In this document: one piece after another, positions 18,071 to 27,800 of the stretch
How the letters are laid out: every line of letters starts with the position of its first letter
Position numbering within the stretch: position 1 is the stretch's first letter
NCBI RefSeq assembly: GCF_013297935.1
Contig: NZ_JAAFIX010000001.1
Span: 372,001-436,000, forward strand
From: Rhodoferax sp.
GTDB taxonomy: Bacteria > Pseudomonadota > Gammaproteobacteria > Burkholderiales > Burkholderiaceae_C
Length of the DNA stretch: 64,000 bases
Direction: 5' to 3'
Position numbers and translations under genes: made by a program
The notes under the pieces: generated by a model
What the model was told of the DNA's origin: nothing
What the model saw: only the letters and a program-made list of their open reading frames with translations
The model's database searches: none

Positions 18071-18118
18071 TACTACAAAAACTATAGCCGCTAGCGCATA
18101 TTCCATGAGCGCTAGTGG
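18071..18118 (+). repeat. Dispersed ~50-bp repeat copy
   Basis: AACTATAGCCGCTAGCGCAT, then ATTCCATGAGC and GCTAGTGGCC, fit the family, including the rarely kept final GGCC. The copy lies between the hlyD remnant and the next gene. Confidence 0.65.
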
Positions 18119-18172
18119 CCAGTTTCGCATCAAACCGCAAGCGATGAGAGACTCCAAGTGGAGGGCGGAAGC

Positions 18173-18913
18173 ATGAGCTGGGTACTTTTCTACTTGCTGG
18201 CTGCGCTGCACCCCGTGGCGTTTGTGGCGATTGCATGGACGTGCAACACGTGGAAACTGCGCTTCATGTTGTGGGCCTTGTTGCCACTGCCCGCCATTTG
18301 GTATTGCTGGGACTACTACGCCATCAAGAACGAGCATGCGCAGATGTGTGCTGCAGAGGGCGGGCTCAAGGTGCTGATTCAGCCGGAGAAGGTGGATCGG
18401 ATTCGGCTGTTGGGTGTCCAACTTCGAGACGCGAGCAGAAGCCTGCAATCCGATTTTTATCCTCGCCTACAAGCCGTTGAGGCGCTTGCTGGCAAATACG
18501 ATGGCACTGATGGGCGGGGGCAACCCTATGTCGAATACTCATCTGTCCCTAATCCTCGTGCTGGCGAGAAGTTGCCCCACCCGCCTTGGAAGGAACCGGA
18601 ATTCGTAGTTTCGGAAGCACGGGTGATTGAACATTTAGACCCGCTTGTGTACGAGATTAGCGTTCACGAAGTTCACACGCCATACCGAAGCACTGTGACC
18701 GAGACCCTTCTTTCAAAACAAGGGAAGGTCTACGCCAAGTACTCGGAGATCGTTCATTGGTGGGCAGGCATTCGGTACCCGGACGCTGTACCTACATGGC
18801 GTTGCCCAGAACGAAAGCTCAGTCCTCCGAAGGATTTGCCAAATGCACCGAAAGAGCAGTGGCACTACCCTGAATCGGCGACCGATCAGTTAGTAAAACT
18901 CATCTTGAAATAG
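18173..18913 (+). CDS. Hypothetical membrane-anchored protein
   Basis: The 246-residue product begins with two hydrophobic segments (VLFYLLAALHPVAFVAIAW and FMLWALLPLPAIWYCW) followed by a soluble domain of about 190 residues with no motif I recognise. A strong GGAGG lies 8 bases before the ATG at 18173, so it looks like a real, intact gene. It sits inside a decayed RTX/type I secretion locus between the hlyD stub and a broken RTX gene. It is somewhat AT-richer than the flanking core genes, which suggests acquisition. Function unknown; an accessory or immunity-type role for the neighbouring RTX protein is only a guess. Confidence 0.7.
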   Translation: MSWVLFYLLAALHPVAFVAIAWTCNTWKLRFMLWALLPLPAIWYCWDYYAIKNEHAQMCAAEGGLKVLIQPEKVDRIRLLGVQLRDASRSLQSDFYPRLQAVEALAGKYDGTDGRGQPYVEYSSVPNPRAGEKLPHPPWKEPEFVVSEARVIEHLDPLVYEISVHEVHTPYRSTVTETLLSKQGKVYAKYSEIVHWWAGIRYPDAVPTWRCPERKLSPPKDLPNAPKEQWHYPESATDQLVKLILK

Positions 18914-18928
18914 CACAAGAGGATGAAC

Positions 18929-19620
18929 ATGAAGACCACGACCGAACTCAAAGAATTTGCACAACTTGCGCAGGCGGCCTAGGCGGAATTGAATTTAGCA
19001 GCTGTGTACGCTGATAGCGGCGACTTTAAGAAAACTAGAGATGTACTCCAAGCATCCCCCAAGGGCGCCTTCTCTGAAGGCCAGGCCACCGATTTCACCA
19101 ACCGCTACAAAGTCCTGAATCAATATCGCGACGACAGCAGCGTAGCCGCTGGTGGCTCACCGACCTCTTCGCCGAACCCCGCGGCATCTTGAAGGCACTG
19201 GCCGGCAAGCTCACCCTCACCCTGCCCACCAAGTCCCTGGCCACAAGCTGGACAACTGGCTACAGCGACAACTGGTACACCGACCGCGCAACCCTGCTCC
19301 AAGCCATCACCAAGCGCAACCAGCTCGACATCACTGCGCCCACCCCCATCGTGGGTGATGCCAGCTTTGCGCTGGACCGTGTGCTGAACATCCAATACAT
19401 GGAGACAGGCGACACCACCTTCAAAACCCTCACGGCTTGCAACCGTGCTAACAACGGTAGCGGCAATGCGCTGAGCAGGCGCGACAGGCAGTTGATTGGC
19501 TTTGGTAACGACGATGCCAATATCCTGACAGGCACCGACAACAAGCTGAGTTCTGACGGCAAAGGCGTGTTTCAGCGACCGCCAAAACGCCCTCACCCGT
19601 GTTGGTGGCAGACTGACTCC
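18929..19620 (+). pseudogene. Degenerate RTX-type secreted protein gene
   Basis: A ribosome site (AGAGG) precedes the ATG at 18929. The frame starts MKTTTELKEFAQLAQAA and is stopped by TAG at 18980, where related RTX proteins appear to have a Tyr. It continues in the same frame to TGA at 19190-19192 (QATDFTNRYKVLNQY), then resumes in another frame as LTDLFAEPRGILKALAGKL. Near 19495 it shows IGFGNDDANILTGTDNKLSS, the kind of sequence that precedes calcium-binding RTX nonapeptides, but no repeats follow. So there is at least one nonsense codon, one frameshift and large internal and C-terminal losses. The parent was probably a type I-secreted RTX hydrolase or adhesin. Confidence 0.75.
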
Positions 19621-19628
19621 ACAATAAA

Positions 19629-19652
19629 AACGGCCCTCGCGGGCCGTTTCTT
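19629..19652 (-). terminator. Rho-independent terminator of the alpha-E gene
   Basis: On the minus strand AACGGCCC, a four-base loop and GGGCCGTT are followed by TTTATT. It lies about 20 bases beyond the alpha-E stop. On the plus strand a shorter T-rich tail follows, so it may also end transcripts from the RTX remnant. Confidence 0.8.
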
Positions 19653-19673
19653 CTATCGCTTGTCGCCAGCGCT

Positions 19674-20630
19674 TCAGGTCACCGGCACCAAAAACTCGCG
19701 GCTGATGTGCGCGCCGAGGTCGTTGACCCGGTCCAGGAACTGGGTCAGGTAAGCGTGCAGGCCGGTGGCCAGAATTTCGTCAATGCGACCGTATTGCAAC
19801 TCCGAGCGCAGTTTGCCGGCGCGGCGCAGGGTTTCGCTGTCGGGGTTGCTGGCGACCAAGGTCAGATTGCTGACCACTTCATTCAAACTGGCATGCAACG
19901 AGCGCGGCATATCAGACTTGAGAATCAGCAGCTCCGCCACGCGCTCAGGCTTGATGACGTCGCGGTAGACCTTGCGGTAAATCTCGAACGCCGACACGCT
20001 GCGCAAAATCGCGCTCCAGTGGTAGAAGTCGTACTCTTGGTCCTTCTCGCTGGCGGCACCAAAAAAGTCGCTCTGCACGGCGTGGAACTTCACATCCACC
20101 AAACGCGCGGTGTTGTCTGAGCGCTCCAGGAAAGTGCCCAGGCGCATGAAGTGCAAGGACTCGTCCATCAGCATGGTGCCCACGGTCACCCCGCGCGAGA
20201 GGTGGGAGCGGAACTTCACCCACTCAAAAAACTGCGAGGGGTCTTTTTCAAAGTCCCCGCTTTTGATGATGCGTTTGACCTCCAGCCAGGTGGTGTTTTG
20301 CGTTTCCCACACCTCGGTGGTCAGCGCCCCGCGCACGGCGCGGGCGTTCTCGCGGGCCGCGCTCAGGCACGACATGATGGAAGACGGATTGCTCTCGTCT
20401 TTGACCATGAAGTCCATGACCTCGCGGGCCTGGATGTCGCCATGCCGTTCTTTGTAGGAATACAGCAGCTCGCTGATGGACAGCAGGCCCTGCCAGCCAA
20501 GCTGGGCCACGGCTTGGGATTGGGGGAGCAGCGATGTCTGGTAGTTCACATCCAGCATGCGTGCGGTGTTTTCGGCCCGCTCGGTGTAGCGGGACATCCA
20601 GAACAGGTGGTCAGCGGTGCGTGACAACAT
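19674..20630 (-). CDS. Alpha-E domain protein (DUF403)
   Basis: The all-helical 318-residue protein is the standard partner of circularly permuted ATP-grasp proteins. It starts MLSRTADHLFWMSRYTERAE and contains NTARMLDVNYQTSLLP and LRLGTFLERSDNTARLVDVK, the duplicated TERAENTAR-like motif of the family. It follows the ATP-grasp gene by 18 bp on the same strand. The family belongs to predicted amidoligase systems (ATP-grasp, alpha-E, transglutaminase, DUF2126) that may make or attach small peptides; no member has a firmly established product. A second, fused version is encoded at 32090-34711. Confidence 0.93.
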   Translation of the reverse strand: MLSRTADHLFWMSRYTERAENTARMLDVNYQTSLLPQSQAVAQLGWQGLLSISELLYSYKERHGDIQAREVMDFMVKDESNPSSIMSCLSAARENARAVRGALTTEVWETQNTTWLEVKRIIKSGDFEKDPSQFFEWVKFRSHLSRGVTVGTMLMDESLHFMRLGTFLERSDNTARLVDVKFHAVQSDFFGAASEKDQEYDFYHWSAILRSVSAFEIYRKVYRDVIKPERVAELLILKSDMPRSLHASLNEVVSNLTLVASNPDSETLRRAGKLRSELQYGRIDEILATGLHAYLTQFLDRVNDLGAHISREFLVPVT

Positions 20631-20648
20631 ACAAAAGATTCCTCGTCT

Positions 20649-22163
20649 TTAGGCTGACTGTGTTTGTGACTGGGTGGCGGCTGTTGCGGGGGGTGCTGCA
20701 GGCACGTCTTCTTCCAGAATCCAGGTGTCTTTGGTGCCGCCGCCCTGGCTGCTGTTCACCACCAGCGAACCTTCTTTCAGGGCCACGCGGGTCAGGCCAC
20801 CGGGCACCATTTGCACGGTTTTGCCCGAGAGCACATAGGGGCGCAAATCAATGTGGCGCGGTGCAATGCCGCTCTCCACAAAGGTGGGGCAGCTCGACAG
20901 ACTCAGGGTAGGCTGGGCGATGTAGCCGGCCGGGTTGGCCAGCACTGCTTTGCGGAAGTCTTCAATCTCGGCCTTGGTGGCGGCCGGGCCCACCAACATG
21001 CCGTAGCCGCCGGCACCGTGCACTTCTTTCACCACCAGGTCTTTGAGGTTGGCCAGGGTGTAGGCCAAGTCGTCCTTGTTGCGGCACATGTAGGTGGGCA
21101 CGTTGTTCAGGATGGGTTTTTCGCCCAAATAGAACTCGATCATCTTGGGCACATAGGGGTAGATGGACTTGTCGTCTGCAATGCCGGTGCCGACCGCGTT
21201 GCAGATGGTCACATTGCCCGCGCGGTAGGCATTGATGAGACCGGCGCAACCCAGGGTAGACGTGGGGCGGAAAACGGTGGGGTCCAAAAAGTCGTCGTCC
21301 ACCCGGCGGTAGATCACGTCCACACGGCGTGGGCCGCGGGTGGTGCGCATATAGACAAAGTTGTCTTTGACAAACAGGTCTTGCCCTTCGACCAACTCCA
21401 CCCCCATCTGCTGGGCCATGAAGGCGTGCTCAAAGTAAGCGCTGTTGTACATGCCGGGGGTGAGCACCACCACGGTGGGCTCGGCGGTAGTGGCCGGGCT
21501 GCTCTGGCGCAGGGTTTCCAGCAGCAAGTCAGGGTAGTGGGCCACAGGCGCCACGCGGTGCGCGCTGAACAGGTCGGGGAACAACCGCATCATCATCTTG
21601 CGGTCTTCCAGCATGTAGCTCACGCCACTGGGTACGCGCAGGTTGTCTTCGAGCACGTAGTACTCGCCGTTGCCCTTGGCGTCCGGGGCGCGCACGATGT
21701 CGATGCCGGAGATGTGGGAGTAAATCTGGTGCGGCACGTCCACACCCACCATCTCGGGGCGGAACTGGGCGTTGCCCTCGATCTGCTCGCGAGGCACCAC
21801 GCCGGCTTTCAGAATTTCTTGGTCGTGGTAGATGTCGTGGATAAAGCGGTTCAGCGCATTGACACGCTGCACCAGGCCTTTTTCCATGCTGGACCACTCG
21901 TGGGCCGGGATGATGCGGGGTATCAGGTCAAACGGGATCAGGCGCTCGGTGCCGGAGCCGTCCTCGTCTTTTTCACCGTAAACGGCGAAGGTGATGCCCA
22001 CACGGCGAAAGATCATTTCCGCTTCTTCACGACGTTTGGCCATCATGTCGCCGGGCTGGCGAGCGAGCCATTCGTCGTAAATCTTGTAGTGGTCTCTTAT
22101 TTGGCTGCCCTTGCTGAAAAATTCATAAGGGAGCTGGGTGTACATCTCGTCGAATTTCTGCAT
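20649..22163 (-). CDS. Circularly permuted ATP-grasp protein
   Basis: The 504-residue protein is of the CP-ATPgrasp (DUF404/DUF407) type, predicted to form amide bonds using ATP. Family segments include MVGVDVPHQIYSHISGIDIV, EYYVLEDNLRVPSGVSYMLE, VVLTPGMYNSAYFEHAFMA, VDVIYRRVDDDFLDP, NVTICNAVGTGIADDKSIY and VVKEVHGAGGYGMLVGP. The ATG has AGAGAGG about 10 bases upstream. It lies between comEC and the alpha-E gene on the same strand. The C-terminus ends in TAATQSQTQSA, a Gln/Ser tail also found, in longer form, on the transglutaminase at 34711-35742. Confidence 0.94.
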   Translation of the reverse strand: MQKFDEMYTQLPYEFFSKGSQIRDHYKIYDEWLARQPGDMMAKRREEAEMIFRRVGITFAVYGEKDEDGSGTERLIPFDLIPRIIPAHEWSSMEKGLVQRVNALNRFIHDIYHDQEILKAGVVPREQIEGNAQFRPEMVGVDVPHQIYSHISGIDIVRAPDAKGNGEYYVLEDNLRVPSGVSYMLEDRKMMMRLFPDLFSAHRVAPVAHYPDLLLETLRQSSPATTAEPTVVVLTPGMYNSAYFEHAFMAQQMGVELVEGQDLFVKDNFVYMRTTRGPRRVDVIYRRVDDDFLDPTVFRPTSTLGCAGLINAYRAGNVTICNAVGTGIADDKSIYPYVPKMIEFYLGEKPILNNVPTYMCRNKDDLAYTLANLKDLVVKEVHGAGGYGMLVGPAATKAEIEDFRKAVLANPAGYIAQPTLSLSSCPTFVESGIAPRHIDLRPYVLSGKTVQMVPGGLTRVALKEGSLVVNSSQGGGTKDTWILEEDVPAAPPATAATQSQTQSA

Positions 22164-22222
22164 GTAAAAGACCTCTCTGATTACCTCTTATGCAAACTTC
22201 GGGCCACTGCGCCCGTGCACCA

Positions 22223-24724
22223 CTATGGCACATCATGGTGCCAATATTTCCGCTCGTCTTCCCGAAGACACGCCACATTTTGGGGCTCTACCGAGAGCCA
22301 CTGCGCTGCACCACAGCGGGGCGACATCACCAAATTGATGCGTTGTCCGGCGTAGCGCTCCACCACCCCGGCCGCCGGATGCCCATAGCGGTTGCGGTAG
22401 CCCGCCTGCACCAGTGCGTGGCGGGGCTGCACCGCCTGCAAAAACGCCTCAGTGCTGGAGGTCTTGCTCCCATGGTGCGGCACCAGCAGCACATCGGCCC
22501 GCAAGCGGGGCAACACCGCGGGGTCGGCCAGCAGCCGCAGCTCCTGGGCGGCTTCGATATCGCCGGGAAGCAGCGCCGTCTGCCGCCCGTTGCTGATGCG
22601 AAGCACGCACGACAGGGCATTGGCTTTGGGCGGTGGTTGCGTGTCGTAGTCTTCAGCGCGCGGGTGCAGTACCTCGAAGTCCACACCGTCCCACTGCCAG
22701 TGCATGCCCGCTTCGCAGCGCCGCGACTCGCGGAGCTGCTGCAAGGCGTGCTGGGGCTCCAGCGAACTCAGCAAGGCTGCTTGGGGCTGCATCATCAACA
22801 CCGCGGGCGCGCCCCCCACATGGTCGGTGTCGCGGTGGCTGAGCACTACGGTGTCGAGCTGCACATCCAGCGCCTTGAGCAGGGGCAGCAGCACGCGGTT
22901 GCCGGCATCGCTCTCCAGGCTGTAGCGCGGGCCGGCATCAAACAGCAAGGCGTGGTTGGTGGTTTGCACCAGCACCGCATTGCCCTGCCCCACGTCTGCC
23001 GCGAGCAATGAGAACTCGCCCGCCTGCGGCACCGGCGGGCGCCACAGCAGCAAGGCCACCACCGGCACCAGCCCCAAGGCCCGCAGTGCGCGGGGCACCG
23101 GCATAACCAGAAGTGCAGCCCCCAGCGTGGCCAAAATACCCGGCACCACAGGGGGCAAAGGCAGGCTGAGGCTGGCAAAGGGCAGTGCTGCGAGTGCGTC
23201 CATCGCCGCATACAGCAGCACGATGGCGCCGGTGGCCGCCGTCCAGAGAGCAGGCCACATGACCCCGAGCAAGCCCAGCGGGGTCACCACCAGCGTGACC
23301 CAGGGAATCGCCACCGCATTGGCCAACAGGCCCACCAGCGAGACCTGCCCGAACCACAGCAGCACCAGCGGCGCCAAGGCCAGCGTAATCACCCACTGCT
23401 CCCGCCACAAAGCCGAGACGCTGCGCAGCCCCGACGAGGCCAGGCCCGAGAATTTAGAGTCAAAAGTGCCTACAGCCCGCGTATTACCTGCGCTTACAGC
23501 TCCTGAATTTGTAGCAGATTCAGCGGCAAACAACAGCATAACCGCCACAAAGCTCAGCCAGAAACCCGGCTGCAACAAGGCCCACGGATCCCACAGCAAC
23601 ACGCCCACGGCAGCCCCCAGCGCCACCCAGGGCCAGGGCCAGCGGGCACCCTGCAAGCGCAGCCCCACAACCAGGGCCAGCATCAAACACGTTCGCTGGG
23701 CCGGCACGCCCCAGCCCGAAAACACCGCATACGCCACCGCCAGCAGCAGCCCCACGCTCCAGGCGGCTTCGGGTGCGGGCCAGCGTTGGCACAAGCGTGC
23801 CGACAGGCGCCACCCACGCCGCACGCACCAAGTAGCCGCCCAAGCGAACATGGTGATGTGCAGCCCCGAGATGCTGACCAAATGGCTGATACCGGTGGCG
23901 CGGAACACATCCCAGTCGGACCGATCGATGGCGCGCTGGTCCCCCACCACCAAGGCGGCCAGCAGTCCGGCCGAGCGCGGGTCGCTGACCTGCGCCGTAA
24001 TCCGGTCGCGCACCCACTCACGCAGTTGCGCCACCGGAGCGAGCCACGTGGAGCCCAACAGCTGCGGTGCCGGGCTGCTGGCAGTGGCCCGCACATAGCC
24101 GGTGGCTTGCACCCCCTGGGTCCAGAGGTAAAGCTCGTAGTCAAAACCGTGGGGGTTCATGCTGCCGTGCGGCGCTTTGAGCCGCAGGGTCAAGCGCCAG
24201 CGCTGCCCGGCCTGCAAGGCAGGTGGCGGGCGCTGCAGCTCCGGGAGCTGGGCCTGCGCGTTGAAGCCGCTGGTGTACCAACCCACATCGATGAGCCGGG
24301 GCAGTGTCACCGGGCGGCCGTCCAGCAGCGCGGCCTGGTCACCGCTGTCCACCCGCAAGCGGAACCGGAGCCCCGACTCGGTGGCCTGGGGCAGATCGAC
24401 CACCACACCGGTAACCAGCACATCGCGCCCTTCCAGCGCGGGCGCCAGCGCCTGGCTCACAAACAACAGCGCCCGCAGCCCGGTCAAGCCCCAGCCCAGC
24501 GCCAAGCCAGACACCGCTGCCAGCACCTGGCGCCCCCGAAATGCTATCTTTTTAGTAGCTACCCGCGCATACAAGATGAGGGCTAGAAGCACAAAAGCAC
24601 CATAAACCCAGGGCGACCACAGCGCGGGCTGCTGCAGTTGCCCCGCCATGCCGGCCAACAAGCCCAGCCCCCAGGCCGCGCCGGTGCGGGGCCAGACAGC
24701 GAGACGCAAGGCGGTCGGGTACAT
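22223..24724 (-). CDS. comEC: DNA uptake channel ComEC/Rec2
   Basis: ComEC is the inner-membrane channel that takes up single-stranded DNA in natural transformation. The 833-residue product has the N-terminal OB-like DUF4131 region, the central Competence domain with the block ISHLVSISGLHITMFAWAA, many membrane helices, and a C-terminal metallo-beta-lactamase-like domain (LAADVGQGNAVLVQTTNHAL, then LSHRDTDHVGGAP). All expected domains are present and in frame. Two copies of the dispersed repeat lie inside the gene, encoding YARVATKKIAF near residue 55 and a Ser/Ala/Gly-rich linker around residue 410; both look like tolerated insertions in non-core positions. Confidence 0.95.
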   Translation of the reverse strand: MYPTALRLAVWPRTGAAWGLGLLAGMAGQLQQPALWSPWVYGAFVLLALILYARVATKKIAFRGRQVLAAVSGLALGWGLTGLRALLFVSQALAPALEGRDVLVTGVVVDLPQATESGLRFRLRVDSGDQAALLDGRPVTLPRLIDVGWYTSGFNAQAQLPELQRPPPALQAGQRWRLTLRLKAPHGSMNPHGFDYELYLWTQGVQATGYVRATASSPAPQLLGSTWLAPVAQLREWVRDRITAQVSDPRSAGLLAALVVGDQRAIDRSDWDVFRATGISHLVSISGLHITMFAWAATWCVRRGWRLSARLCQRWPAPEAAWSVGLLLAVAYAVFSGWGVPAQRTCLMLALVVGLRLQGARWPWPWVALGAAVGVLLWDPWALLQPGFWLSFVAVMLLFAAESATNSGAVSAGNTRAVGTFDSKFSGLASSGLRSVSALWREQWVITLALAPLVLLWFGQVSLVGLLANAVAIPWVTLVVTPLGLLGVMWPALWTAATGAIVLLYAAMDALAALPFASLSLPLPPVVPGILATLGAALLVMPVPRALRALGLVPVVALLLWRPPVPQAGEFSLLAADVGQGNAVLVQTTNHALLFDAGPRYSLESDAGNRVLLPLLKALDVQLDTVVLSHRDTDHVGGAPAVLMMQPQAALLSSLEPQHALQQLRESRRCEAGMHWQWDGVDFEVLHPRAEDYDTQPPPKANALSCVLRISNGRQTALLPGDIEAAQELRLLADPAVLPRLRADVLLVPHHGSKTSSTEAFLQAVQPRHALVQAGYRNRYGHPAAGVVERYAGQRINLVMSPRCGAAQWLSVEPQNVACLREDERKYWHHDVP
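23468..23516 (-). repeat. Dispersed ~50-bp repeat inside comEC (linker copy)
   Basis: On the minus strand it contains TGCTACAAATTCAGGAGCTG, then TAAGCGCAGG and CGGGCTGTAGGC. It is translated as a small-residue linker (SATNSGAVSAGNTRAVGTF) that looks unlike the surrounding membrane helices. Confidence 0.65.
24542..24590 (+). repeat. Dispersed ~50-bp repeat inside comEC (N-terminal copy)
   Basis: The plus strand contains TGCTATCTTTTTAGTAGCTA, CCCGCGCATAC and GAGGGCTAGAAGC. Every block of the family is well kept. It is antisense to the coding direction and is translated on the minus strand in frame. Confidence 0.75.
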
Positions 24725-24821
24725 GCGGACATGCTAACCGCCGCCCTGCGGGACCCGCACCCCGGCGCACTGGCGCGGACTTTGCTTAGTGAGATCGTCA
24801 AACCTGATTGTTACTATGGCG

Positions 24822-24845
24822 GCTGTGCAGCAACCGCTGCACAGC
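24822..24845. repeat. Perfect 10-bp inverted repeat upstream of the transglutaminase/DUF2126 gene
   Basis: GCTGTGCAGC and GCTGCACAGC are separated by AACC, 31 bases before the start codon at 24876. There is no T-run, so a regulator site or a leader hairpin is more likely than a terminator. Confidence 0.5.
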
Positions 24846-24875
24846 GTCCCCTGAGAGACCTACCGAGACCGGCCC

Positions 24876-27800
24876 ATGTCCATTCACGCAGCGCTGAACC
24901 ACGTCACCCACTACTCGTACGACCGCCTGGTCAATCTCGGCCCCCAAGTCATCCGCCTGCGCCCGGCCCCGCACTGCCGCAGCAAAATCATTTCGTATTC
25001 GCTCAAGGTCGAGCCCAGCACCCACTTTGTGAACTGGCAGCAGGACCCGTTTGCCAACTACCAAGCCCGCCTGGTGTTCCCCGAAAAAACCAAAGAGTTC
25101 AAGGTCACCGTTGACCTGGTGGTCGAAATGGCGGTGTACAACCCCTTCGACTTTTTCCTGGAGCCCGCGGCTGAGAACTTTCCATTCAAGTACGACAAGC
25201 TGCTGGGGCAAGAGCTGGCGCCCTACCTCGTGGCCGAACCGCTAACGCCCGAGTTCGAAAAATTCCTGAAGGCTATCGACCTGAAAGAGCGCCGCACCAT
25301 CGACTTTCTGGTCTACATCAACCAGTTGGTGCACAACGCGGTCAGCTACACCATCCGCATGGAGCCCGGTGTGCAAACGCCGGAAGAAACCCTGACGCTG
25401 GCCAGCGGCTCGTGCCGCGACTCCGGCTGGCTGCTGGTGCAACTGCTGCGCCACTGCGGCTTGGCGGCGCGCTTTGTGTCGGGCTACCTGATTCAGCTGG
25501 CGCCGGACGTGAAATCGCTCGACGGCCCCAGCGGCACTGAGGTCGACTTCACCGACCTGCACGCCTGGTGCGAGGTGTATTTGCCCGGCGCAGGCTGGAT
25601 CGGGCTGGACGCTACCAGCGGCCTGTTGGCGGGCGAAGGCCACATTCCACTGGCCTGCACCCCGCAGCCCAGCGGTGCTGCCCCGATTGAAGGCGGCGTG
25701 GACAAGTCCGAGGTGGAGTTTGCCCACCACATGCAGGTCACCCGCCTGTATGAGTCCCCCCGCGTCACCAAACCCTACACGCCCGAGCAGTGGGCCGATG
25801 TCATGAGCCTGGGTGACCAGGTCGATGCCGAACTCGTGGCCGGCGATGTGCGCCTCACCATGGGGGGCGAGCCCACCTTTGTGGCGGTGAACGACCGCGA
25901 CGCTGCGGAGTGGAACACCGACGCTCTGGGCCCCACCAAGCGTGGCTTTGCGACCGAGCTGGTGCACAAACTGCGCGACGAATACGGCCAAGGCGGCTTT
26001 CTGCACTTCGGTCAGGGCAAGTGGTACCCCGGCGAGCAGCTGCCCCGCTGGGCGCTCAACATCTACTGGCGCGCCGACAAACAAAAGGTCTGGAGCAACC
26101 CGGCCCTGTTCACCGACGAGCGCAAGCCCACCCACTACACCGCCGAAGACGCGGGCTACTTCATCCGCAGCCTGGCCGGCAAGCTGGGCCTGACCGACAA
26201 ATACGTGCAGGCCGGCTATGAAGACACCTGGTACTACCTGTGGCGCGAGCGCCGCCTGCCGGTAAATGTGGACCCCTTCAACAGCAAGCTCGACGACGAA
26301 ATGGAGCGCGCCCGCCTGCGCCGCGTCTTCGAGCAAAAACTCGACTCCGTGGTGGGCTATGTGCTGCCCCTGAAAGTCGGCACGGGCCCGCGCCTGACCG
26401 GCCCGAGCTGGACGACCGGCCCCTGGTTCTTCCGCGACGAGCGCATGTACCTCATGCCCGGCGACTCGCCCATGGGCCTGCGCCTGCCGCTGGACTCGCT
26501 GCCTTGGGTCAGCGAGGGCGACTTCCCCTACCTGGTGGAGAGCGACCCCACGGTGGACCGCGGCCCCCTGCCGGCGCACGGCGCCTTGGCTGCGCGCTAT
26601 GCGGTCGGTGCCAAAACCACCCTTCCCGTGACCGGTAGCCTGGCCACCAGCGGGCTGCCCTACAAGGCGGGCAACCTCGCCGTGCCTGAGGCCAGCCGCA
26701 AAATGCAAAGCGCCGTCGGCTTGGCCAAGGCAGGCGACACCGCGGTATCCACCAACGCCCAGAGCGCCAAGCAGCCGGAGCCGGCCATGTACGCCGAGGC
26801 GCCCAACCGCTTTGAGTCCGCCCACTGGATCACCCGCACCGCGCTGTGTGTGGAAGTGCGCGACCCGCGCCGCGCCAGCGGCCCCAAGGCCGAGGCGGTG
26901 GGCTCCAAATCGGGCGTGATGTACATCTTCATGCCGCCACTGGAGCGCCTGGAAGACTACCTGGACCTGCTAGCCGCCATTGAGGCCACCGCCAGCGAAC
27001 TCAAAATGCAAGTCGTGCTGGAAGGCTACCCGCCCCCCCGCGACCCGCGCTTGAAGTTGCTGCAAGTCACCCCGGACCCCGGCGTGATCGAGGTCAACGT
27101 TCACCCCGTCACCAACTGGAAAGAGCTGGTCTACAACACCGAGTTTTTGTACAACGCGGCATTTGAATCTCGCCTCTCTGCCGAGAAGTTCATGACTGAT
27201 GGCCGCCACACTGGCACCGGCGGTGGCAACCACTTTGTCATGGGCGGCGCCACGCCGGCCGACAGCCCGTTTTTGCGCAAGCCTGAGCTGCTGGCCAGCC
27301 TGCTGCTGTATTGGCACAACCACCCGTCGCTCAGCTACCTGTTCAGCGGCATGTTTGTGGGCCCCACCAGCCAGGCCCCGCGTGTGGACGAAGCCCGCAA
27401 CGACCAGCTCTACGAGCTGGAAATCGCCATCGAGCAGATCTACAAAAACCGCGAGCTCTACGGCCAGACCATGCCGCCGTGGCTGGTGGACCGCACGCTG
27501 CGCAACATCCTGATTGATGTGACGGGCAACACCCACCGCAGCGAGTTCTCCATCGACAAGATGTACTCGCCGGACTCGTCTACCGGTCGCCTGGGCTTGC
27601 TGGAACTGCGCGCCTTCGAGATGCCGCCTCACCCCCACATGAGCAGCGTGCAGCAGCTCCTGCTGCGTGCGCTGGTGGCCCGCTTCTGGAAGTCGCCGTA
27701 CAAGGCGCCGGTCACCCGCTGGGGCACCGAGCTGCACGACCGCTACATGCTGCCCACCTTCATCAAAATGGACTTTGATGATGTGATGGCCGACATGAAC

